From Saccoglossus kowalevskii (taxonomy: Eukaryota; Hemichordata; Enteropneusta; Harrimaniidae): a stretch of 37,222 nt of DNA. The notes beneath the pieces are model-generated. The model was not told where the DNA came from. It was given only the letters and a program-made list of their open reading frames with translations, and did no database searches. Location: NCBI RefSeq assembly GCF_000003605.2, contig NW_003108586.1, forward strand, positions 304,242 to 341,463. Direction: 5' to 3'. Below are positions 29,250-37,222 of this stretch, piece by piece; within the stretch, counting starts at the first letter, position 1, and each line of letters opens with the position of its first letter. Made by a program: the position numbers and the translations under genes.

Positions 29250-32200
29250 GTAAGGTTCGCATGTATATTAATACAAAAATAATCAGCTGACAATACGTGA
29301 ATGTCGACCTAGTGCGTATTTACACGAATGTAAACAAAACGTTAAAAGTACGATGATTCCCGGGGATGTTTGGCGATCCGCTTCTCCCGAGTATGCGCTA
29401 GAATATATGTGGTATCTGAGGTCCCGAATATCGTAGAGATCTTAGAAATCTCGGAAAGCGCAGTGATTATATGTCCCACAACGTAAACTTAAGATGTGAC
29501 GTCATATCGACCACACGTTTTCCGACGGCCATGTTCAATGTTACTCGGCTGATTACAATGTTGCATCTTTATGATGGCATATTGTTTAACGTCTTTAGAA
29601 ATGTCGTACTAGTATTTCACAAGAGAGGTAAAGGCGATGTCAGAAGAAAAAACTCCCAAAAAAACTTCGGGATTTTTGAGCGAACCTCGGACCTGACCTT
29701 TGACCTGGCTGATTCATTGCCGAGACGAGTATACCAGTAGTTCAATGATTCAAATTTCGAGGTCCCATAGTTCATGGAGGTAAAAAGAAAAACTCTTTTT
29801 ACCTCCATACATAGTTATATACTGCAGAACTTTGTTCATTAATATTATTTACAATTTATAACTTGTAGGTCTTGGTCGCCAATATGCTCTTATGTTTGCG
29901 AGTCGTGGCGCTGCAGTTGTTGGTAAGAAGGACAGATAATATTCTCATTTCCTTTTTAATTTTAGCAAAACATGGAACGGGGTGGGGGTTATAAGGCAAA
30001 ATGTTACAGCTGTTATATCTGCAGTATACTGCAAGAACCATTCAATAAAATCAGAACACATATAATATTTATATATCATACAGTTGAAAGACCTGATTAG
30101 TTTTTGTTACAAATCTGTGCATGTTAAATAGCTAAATATGCATATTGATTACATGTTTTGGATTTCATTGCTATCTTCAGTTTTGAAGCTTGATTTCGGA
30201 GATTAAAGAAAACGTGTGAATTCTCCAAATTACTTTAATATCAGGACTTAGTCCAGGGTAAGCATTATCCAACAGGTTGAAAAATAATAACTGTTCATAT
30301 TCCTTTTTAAATTCCTTTTTACTTTACCACACAGTTAATGACTTGGGTGGGGATCTTAATGGTGGAGGGAAAAGTACCAAAGCTGCTGATATAGTGGTGG
30401 ATGAAATAAGGTCTAAAGGAGGAAATGCTGTTGCAAATTATGGTAAGTAGTTAGGACATATACTAGTAGTTGCCTCTTTTCTTTTTTAATGTAGTTTTGT
30501 TTTCGGCAACAGTACCACATACTGCATGTATCTGATGTTTGCCCTCATTATTTATTGTTCTTGCAAGAGTCTGTGACACATTCAACCAGGTTTGCAGGTT
30601 ACTCCATTTTTTGGTGTACGTTGTGCCCTTTGTGGGATTTGAACTTGAGACCTACCAATCATGGGTCCAGTGCTGATGATATTCTGATGACCATGCAGAC
30701 ATATTTTTGAATTCTAACCATTTCTGAGTCAATATTGTTGGTGTGAATGCATGATTGTACTTTTTTGTATACCAGTCAGTACAGAATAAAAAAAAGCTTT
30801 GATAAATATTGGTCACAAAAATAAGTATATTTTAACAGGACTGTTTGGTGAAAAAATAATTGGCAATATTTATTAATAGCTTCAACTGAAATTTTGAATA
30901 TATTATGCATATAAATTATATTATATTTGTATTTAATTTTGACTGACTGAATAAATTAAAAATTATTTATCCAAAGCTGACGATTAGAATATGTAATCAT
31001 AATTAGTATAGTCAGAATGCATTAAAATCTGTTACAGCGACCATATTCCATTTTGTGACTATGTGATAGGGCTGTGTGGCTATTTTCCTATCATAATTTA
31101 TGGCATTATGGTAATTTAATGTGCTATCCTGGCGTTAACCAGGCCCAGTTGAACATGAGCACCTGCAGACATTAACAAAGATTCTCCCAAAGTCACCATC
31201 GTTAGTTAATAAATCCCATAGCCTTCCTATTGAGTCTGGCACATTATGGTGTAGGGGTCAGCCCTATTTAGTGTTCAACACAAGATAGAATCTGAATTTG
31301 GATCTACTGATTATTATTCAGATGCTATACTATTTTTTTATCCCATGATGATGAAAAAAATGGTGTGGTTATCAAGCTTTTTTTTCTAATGTTTTTTTTT
31401 TAATTTCATCTATTACAATATTTTGACAGAAACCATAAAAAAATGTTACCATACCTTTTTAACTGATATGTGTGCTGAAATAATTTAGTTTTTTGCCTTA
31501 TTTAACATTTTCTCTCAATAACTATAAAATTATCCTTTCCCAAATAAATTACATGCCACAATGTAATTTTTCCAGAGTTACTCTCATTAACGCTTCAAAC
31601 ATTATTTCCTGTCAATATTTTGTACATTATGCATCATGCAATAATTTATTTGTTAATTTTTGAAGTATATGACAAACCTACAATGATTAAAAAAAAACAG
31701 ATATGGTTTCTTGTTCTATAGTTGCTATTATCATTATCAATTTTATTGATTATTATAAATTGACTGTTCTGTAATAAAAATACTATACTGTCTTGATTTA
31801 TTAACTATTTATTTATTTATAGATTCTGTTGAAAATGGAGCCAGATTGGTACAGACTGCACTGGAAAATTTTGGACGAATTGGTGAGAATTAAATAATAA
31901 TTATTTTAAGTAACTGCAAATGTGTAGTACTAGTAATCAAAATTTCCTGCAGCGAATGATTTTTTGATTTGAAGTTTTCAATTCTCTTTTCTTGCTATGT
32001 TCAAACAATCCAATACTTTTGCAGAAGAATCAACAGCAAACCACTATAATGATAATAACAATCTTTATAATAATCATAAAGTAATTACAATTATTCTTTG
32101 GTTTGTAAATAATTAAGAATTTTTTAATTAATATGGTGTGAATAACTGAGTAGTTATGTTAGTGCTTGTTTTTAGCTCCGCTGTAGACTTTGTCGAGCGG

Positions 32201-35200
32201 AGCTTATCATATGAGTGATTGTCCATCGTCGTTCATCGTCGTCCGTCGTCCGTGTCAATGTGTTACTTTTTCGACTTGTTCTTGAAAACTACAAGCCTGA
32301 ATGCTTTGATACTTGGTGTATATGTACCTTGGGTAGACCTCTCTCAGATTTGTTCATTTTGTAATGATATCTTTAATTCTCTAATTTTGGTGAATATTTT
32401 TGTCATTTTTGGTAAAAAGTGATATTTTCGACTTCTTGTTGAAAACCGCAAGTCCAATTGCTTTGATATTACATATATAGGTACTACATGTGGACATCTC
32501 TCAGGTTTGTTCATTTCATAATGATATCTTCAATTCTCTAATTTTGTTGAATATTTTTGTAATTTTTGGTGAGAAGTGATATTTTCGACTTCTTGTTAAA
32601 AACCGCAAGTCCAATTGCTTTGATATTACATATATAGGTACTACATGTGGACCTCTCTCAGATTTGTTCATTTTGTATTGATATCTTCAATTTTCTAATT
32701 TTGGTGAATATTTCTGTCATTTTTGGTAAAAGTGATATTTTCGACTTCTTGTTAAAAACCTCAAGTCCAATTGCTTTGATATTACATATATAGGTACTAC
32801 ATGTAGACCTCTCTCAGATTTGTTCATTTCATGATGATATATTTAATTCTCTAATTTTGATGAATATTTTTGTAATTTTTGGTAAAAATTGATATTTTCG
32901 ACTTCTTGTTGAAAACCGCAAGTCCAATTGCTTTGATAATACATATATAGGTACTACATGTGGACCTCTCTCAGATTTTTTCATTTTCTAATGATATCTT
33001 CTGTTCTTTAATTGCCATGTGCACTGCTAACAGCGGAGCTATCTCAGCTGACAGGCTGCTTGTTTAGTATAAAGCGTTGTTTATGTATTTGATAACAAGT
33101 TTTTAAACAGGGATGGCTCTGTCATGTTTAAAGTCATTTTGAATTTGTCCATGTAGTTCTATGTTGAGAAATTATTCTACCTTCTGTTGAATTATTCATA
33201 AAGTTCCTGTCTTTCATTTGAATATAATCGACAGTGTATTATTTAATTTATTTCATCTTCTGTTGTTTTACATATTTTACAAATTCTTTCATCATCTGGT
33301 GTTTCAGACGTGTATGTCTCTAAACTTCAATTTCTAGACTATAGCAACTTAGTTTGGCCATTGTTCTAATATCCTGTCTTGATATTTTTGGGGGTGCACA
33401 TTTACTTGTATTATATATTATTTTTCAAAATATACTGTGTTATTATGAGAATACTTTATTGTATTCATGGTGGCAGTATGGTGATCATATAATGACTGAT
33501 GTTAAGCGGTGGTCGGTTGATGCAATCCAGTACTGACTGAGTGCATACTTCGCGGTATTCTTGTGATAACCTCATTATTATACATCTTAATAATTTGATG
33601 AAAGGTACAAGCCTTTCATGCTGTGTGAATATTTACATTTTGTGATTCTATTTTCAATGAAGGGATACATCACTGCGATTTCACAATTCTGTTTTCTGTA
33701 TAGATATCATTGTCAACAATGTCAGGAAATGTCACTGTCATTCCATAATTCTGTTTTCTCTATAGATATTATTGTGAACAATACCAAGATACATCACTGT
33801 GCTTTCACAATTCTGTTTTCTGGATAGATAACATTGTTAACATTACTGGAATATATCACTGCAATTTCACAATTCTGTTTTCTCCATAAATATCATTGTC
33901 AACTTTGCCAAGATATATCTCTGCGATTTCACTATTCTGTTTCTTCTATAGATATCATTGTCAACATTGCTGGAATATATCACTGTGAATTTACAATTTT
34001 GTTTGCTGTATAGATATTGTTGTGAACAATACCAAGATATATCACTGTGTTTCTGTATAGATAACATTGTTAACATTTCTGGGATATATCACTGCAATTT
34101 CACAGTTCTGTTTTCTCCATAAATATCATTGTCAACTTTGCCAAGATATATCTCTGCGATTTCACTATTCTGTTTCCTCTATAGATATCATTGTCAACAA
34201 TGCCGGGATATTGAGAGATAATTTATTTGCAAGAACAAGTGATACAGACTGGGGTAGGTAAAGCTGAATAAAATTTACTACCACGTTTACTCTATTATTA
34301 GTTAATACACTAACATAAATAGTTGAGCCGTTTTCTATTAGGCTCGGAATAAAATTCATATTTATTGTCCCTGCATGTATTAGTTAAAATATGGCGTGTC
34401 AGACTTTAGCTTGAACTGCTGAAAAAAAAAAAGGAAAAATTTAATGAAAACTCAAAATGAAAAAACAAATGTAGATACAGATGAAGGTTTTTTATAACCA
34501 TGTATTTGATATGTGATAAAGCGCTTTCCAAGCCTTGACTGCCATCACTGTTTGGGGATCCTAAAATCAATCTTGGGATACATACGTACTATCATTCGTT
34601 TCATGATGGCTGAATGGCAGCCATTTTAATGTTAAAATCCATCCAAATCAAGCATTTCTTTAAGTCTGGAACCAGATCTCGTCGTGTATATGCAAACTTG
34701 ATACAAACATAAAATTAATTTCAAAATGGCCAACTGGCAGATATTTTGTTTTAATGGATGTTGCATGACATGAGTTGACTAATCATGTTAAAATTTCTGC
34801 ATCTTGTCACAAATATGCACATGTATTTTTTCACCATCAGATTCAAGATGGCCGAATGGCAGCCATTCTTATGTAAAAATGTATCAAAATCAAGCATTTC
34901 TGCCATTCTGGACCCAGATCTTGGTTATATATGGATGCAGCTACTGTCTGTCTTGATACTTGGATTGAACGTTTATATAACAGGACCATAATGTCTCTGA
35001 CATACATTGACTGATCGCACTGATCAATTTCTACAACTACATTATACATTATCATTTGTTTTTTTGTTCTGATTCAAAATGTCTGCTGTTTTGTTTACTG
35101 TTGAATCATTTGGGACTCGCGTCATATCTTGAAATGTTTATAAATTACGATAAAGTTCAGCAAATGTGATAAATACTGCTTTCTTCAGAAGAAATTCATG

Positions 35201-37212
35201 AATGTGATTTAATTTGGTAATTTAAATCAATCTTTTCACCACCAGCTCCCTTTTTTTCATCACAAATTCACAAAATAATCCTGTTTACAGTCTGCACTGT
35301 CCTTCAGAAGATTGGAACAAAAACCCTAATTTTTTGTTGGCTCTAAAATTGGTCTTCATTTCCAGAAATATTGAAGAATAAAGAAAAAAGTGCAAAACAA
35401 TTGAAAAAAAAGTCTGGTGGTGAAAAGGTTAAAGTCATATGTACATACATATATTGAGTATACGGTATTCAGGTGTGAGGAATTTACAATGGAATTTACC
35501 ATTTTTCTTACATTATTAGATCTTGTACATCGAGTTCACAGTCGTGGTGCATTCCAGGTCACTAGGGCAGCTTGGCCACATATGAAAAAACAAAAGTATG
35601 GAAGAATTATTATGACATCATCAAGTGCTGGTATCTATGGCAACATTGGTCAAGCTAGTTATTCTACAGGTAATATTGACAGCATCCAAGTCCTGGCCCA
35701 TTGTCGGTTACTATTGTCTGTACCAGTACTGGTTTTTAATGTCTGCACCCATACTAGTGCCTACTGTCTGGACCCGTACTGGTCCCTGTTGTCTGGACCC
35801 GTACTGGTCCCTGTTGTCTGGACCCGTACTGGTCCCTGTTGTCTGGACCCGTACTGGTCCCTGTTGTCTGGACCCGTACTGGTCCCTGTTGTCTGGACCC
35901 GTACTGGTCCCTGTTGTCTGGACCTGTACAGGTCCCTGTTGTCTGGATCCGTACTGGTCCCTGTTCTCTGAACTAGTACTGGTTCCTATTATCTGAACTA
36001 GTACTGGCTCCCCTTGTCTAGACCAGTACTGATTCCTATTTTCTGGACCAGTACCGTTTCCTATTGCCTGGACCAGTGTACCAGATTCTGTTTTTTATCA
36101 ATACTAGTAGTGGTTCTTATTGTCTGGACCAGTACTAGATCCTATTGTCTGTACCAGTATTATTTTCTTCTTTCTGTACCAGTACAGTTTCTCTTAGTCT
36201 GAACTAGTACCGGTATCTTTTGTCTGGACCAGTACTGGTTTCTATTGTCTGAACTAGTACCAGTTTCTTTTGTCTGAACTAGTACTGGTATCTTTTGTCT
36301 GGATGAGTACTGTTTCCTATTGTCTAGACCAGTAATGTTGTCTGGACCAGTACTGGTTCCTATTGTCTGAACTAGTACTGGTTTCTTTTGTCTGGACCAG
36401 TACTGGTTCCTATTGTCTGAACTAGTACTGGTTTCTTTTATCTGGACCAGTACAGGTTCATATTGTCTGAACCAGTACTATTGTCTGGACCAAAACTGGT
36501 TCATATTGTCTGAACCAGTACTATTGTCTGGACCAGAATTGGTTCTTATTGTTTGGCCTAGTACTGGTTCCTTTTGTCTTGAGCAGTACTGGTTCTTTTT
36601 GTCTAGACCAGGACTTGTTACTATTGTCTAGACCAGGACTTGTTACTATTGTCTGGGTCACTACTGGTTCCTATTTTCTGGACCAGTTCTGTTTCCTATT
36701 GTCTGAACCAGTTCTGTTTCCTAATGTCTGAACTAGTACTGATTCCTATTGTCTGAACCAGTTCTGTTTCCTATTGTCTGAACTAGTATTACTGTTCATA
36801 AATTGATTTTCAAATTTTCAATTGATCAAATTATAAACTCCACATTCACATGTTTCCTCTTATTTTACAGCTAAGCTTGGGCTGGTTGGACTCAGTTATA
36901 CATTATCCGATGAAGGAATCAAATACAATATCAATTGCAATGCTATAGCGCCATTTGCCGCATCCAGAATGATGACACCAGTAGTACCAGATGGTATGTA
37001 TTAAACAACCTGTAAATGCCACTTTCATAACATACATAGGCTTGTTAATCGACTTTCTGTCAAGTCCTGATCCATTTTTGTTTTGTTTTGACCAGAAGTT
37101 GTAGCACAACTGAAGCCTGATTATGTGGCGCCAGTGGTTTTATATTTATGTCATGAGAGTTGTGATGAGACTGGATCACTCTTTGAAGTGGGTGCTGGAT
37201 GGATAGCTAAAT
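29186..37212 (+). CDS. HSD17B4: HSD17B4 / MFE-2 paralogue, 5' part (exons 1-8), runs off the window
   Basis: Eight exons encode 248 residues of an MFE-2-type SDR dehydrogenase. The ATG sits in a good context (ATTACCATGG). Motifs: TGAGNGLG at 17-24, Asp42 for NAD+, NNAG in exon 5, Ser153 and Tyr166-x3-Lys170, so it should be catalytically competent. Exons 2-8 have exactly the same lengths and phases as the minus copy (54, 108, 60, 69, 150, 123, 117), showing descent by inverted duplication. Introns are of different sizes and contain several repeats. Whether it has hydratase and SCP2 domains and a PTS1 cannot be seen here. Silent sites differ widely between copies, so the duplication is old. 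Confidence 0.93.
29694..29706 (-). promoter_or_regulatory. Perfect DR1 nuclear-receptor element in HSD17B4(+) intron 1
   Basis: On the minus strand it reads AGGTCA-A-AGGTCA, the exact DR1 consensus bound by PPAR/RXR, HNF4 and COUP-TF type receptors. It lies 445 bases downstream of exon 1. Function is inferred from the sequence only. Confidence 0.5.
29869..29922 (+). CDS. HSD17B4: HSD17B4(+) exon 2
   Basis: It has 54 bases and encodes [18 protein letters not shown]. Acceptor TTGTAG, donor G|GTAAGA. Confidence 0.95.
30335..30442 (+). CDS. HSD17B4: HSD17B4(+) exon 3
   Basis: It has 108 bases, begins [19 protein letters not shown] and ends AVANY. Acceptor CACACAG, donor G|GTAAGT. Confidence 0.95.
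30443..31822. other. HSD17B4(+) intron 3, nothing recognised
   Basis: AT-rich intron of 1,380 bases with homopolymer runs but no ORF, tandem array or inverted-repeat element that I can support. Confidence 0.5.
31823..31882 (+). CDS. HSD17B4: HSD17B4(+) exon 4
   Basis: It has 60 bases and encodes [19 protein letters not shown] with split codons at both ends. Acceptor TTATAG, donor G|GTGAGA. Confidence 0.95.
32172..33056. mobile_element. 885-bp element with 12-bp inverted repeats, 9-bp target duplication and internal 157-bp tandem repeats
   Basis: TAGCTCCGCTGT (32173-32184) is inverted as ACAGCGGAGCTA (33030-33041), and a third copy of AGCGGAGCT at 32196 makes a hairpin with the left end. TGCTTGTTT flanks both sides (32163-32171 and 33057-33065). 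The interior has about 4.7 units of 157 bp: TTTTCGACTT recurs near 32267, 32424, 32581, 32737 and 32894. No transposase ORF. It lies in intron 4 of HSD17B4(+). Confidence 0.8.
33660..34184 (+). repeat. Array of 62-bp units duplicating the 3' splice site and start of exon 5
   Basis: Eight units upstream of exon 5 each carry TTCACAATTCTGTTTTCT-like pyrimidine tract, a TATAG-type acceptor and an ATATCATTGTCAACAATGCC-like copy of the exon start. Junctions lie before 33704, 33766, 33828, 33890, 33952, 34014, 34061 and 34123; the real one is before 34185. Spacing is exactly 62 except one 47-bp unit. Units at 33890 and 34123 have AA instead of AG. Variants recur every four units, so it is a higher-order repeat. 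Confidence 0.92.
34185..34253 (+). CDS. HSD17B4: HSD17B4(+) exon 5
   Basis: It has 69 bases and encodes [19 protein letters not shown] and flanking residues. Its first ~27 bases are the source, or the last member, of the 62-bp array upstream. The start is fixed by the split codon from exon 4 and by identity of length with the minus copy. Donor G|GTAGGT. Confidence 0.95.
34604..34960. repeat. Three ~120-bp tandem units of the dyad repeat family
   Basis: Cores ATGGCTGAATGGCAGCCATT (34606), AATGGCCAACTGGCAG (34725) and GATGGCCGAATGGCAGCCATT (34848) are spaced 117-123 bases. Units one and three also share AATCAAGCATTTCT and CCAGATCT, giving an A-B-A order. They lie in intron 5 of HSD17B4(+). Confidence 0.75.
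35520..35669 (+). CDS. HSD17B4: HSD17B4(+) exon 6
   Basis: It has 150 bases, with [24 protein letters not shown] (Ser153) and ASYST (Tyr166). Acceptor ATTATTAG, donor G|GTAATA. Retention of the following intron keeps a frame open into the 25-bp array. Confidence 0.96.
35702..36790. repeat. 25-bp minisatellite with palindromic core
   Basis: Unit GTCTGGACCCGTACTGGTCC plus CTGTT. Eight nearly identical units start every 25 bases from 35766 to 35941; the remainder to 36790 is older and more varied (GTCTGAACTAGTACTGGTTTC types). Many units contain CCAGTACTGG or longer self-complementary cores. It fills most of intron 6 of HSD17B4(+) and stays open in several frames, which is not coding. Confidence 0.95.
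36871..36993 (+). CDS. HSD17B4: HSD17B4(+) exon 7
   Basis: It has 123 bases and encodes [20 protein letters not shown] (Lys170 first), then [13 protein letters not shown]. Acceptor TTTTACAG, donor G|GTATGT. Confidence 0.95.
37096..37212 (+). CDS. HSD17B4: HSD17B4(+) exon 8
   Basis: It has 117 bases and encodes [35 protein letters not shown] and IAK. Acceptor TTGACCAG, donor T|GTGAGT. It is the last visible exon; the window ends ten bases later. Confidence 0.95.
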
Positions 37213-37222
37213 GTGAGTCTTT

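Noticed and set aside
35417-36731. Long plus-strand ORFs with a WTRTGP/DPYWSLL repeat
   Set aside because: One reads through exon 6 into the 25-bp array and the others are frames of the same array. Exon 6 has a good donor at 35669 and the array is intronic.

Overview
This window is AT-rich, intron-rich animal nuclear DNA. It has short spliced exons with GT/AG borders, many minisatellites, small inverted-repeat transposons and a decayed LINE. The gene content and the dispersed repeats suggest a marine invertebrate, possibly a non-vertebrate deuterostome such as a hemichordate. The phylum is a low-confidence guess.

The core is two divergent (head-to-head) paralogues of HSD17B4, the peroxisomal multifunctional enzyme type 2 (MFE-2, D-bifunctional protein of peroxisomal beta-oxidation). 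The minus-strand copy (27314 down to 8153) is complete apart from one hidden segment. Twenty exons are visible and encode 651 residues: an SDR dehydrogenase, most of a MaoC-like enoyl-CoA hydratase 2, and an SCP2 domain ending in the peroxisomal signal PKL. About 80 residues that hold the hydratase catalytic core are absent from the readable sequence. They most likely lie in or beside the 314-base N gap (11773-12086). The plus-strand copy starts at 29186 and runs off the right edge; eight exons (248 residues of the SDR domain) are visible. Exons 2-8 have identical lengths and phases in the two copies, so this is an old inverted duplication that kept the intron positions.

The 1.87 kb between the two start codons holds both promoters, a near-perfect 36-bp palindrome, and a 5'-truncated LINE reverse-transcriptase fragment with a 110-bp MITE nested inside it. 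DR1-type nuclear-receptor sites lie upstream of each ATG, and a perfect DR1 lies in intron 1 of the plus copy.

The introns are full of repeats: 59/107-bp, 21-bp, 33-bp and 25-bp tandem arrays, three inverted-repeat elements with 9-bp target duplications (counting the one in the LINE), and a TATATAGAG-ended element. The most unusual feature is an array of 62-bp units immediately upstream of plus-copy exon 5. Each unit repeats the 3' splice site together with the first ~27 coding bases of the exon. Six of the eight extra units keep an AG, and each unit places an in-frame stop at the next junction.

The left 8.1 kb has no confidently identified gene. It contains promoter-like motif clusters, a few short hypothetical ORFs (one resembling the start of a paired domain), a 101-bp tandem array and dispersed repeat fragments.
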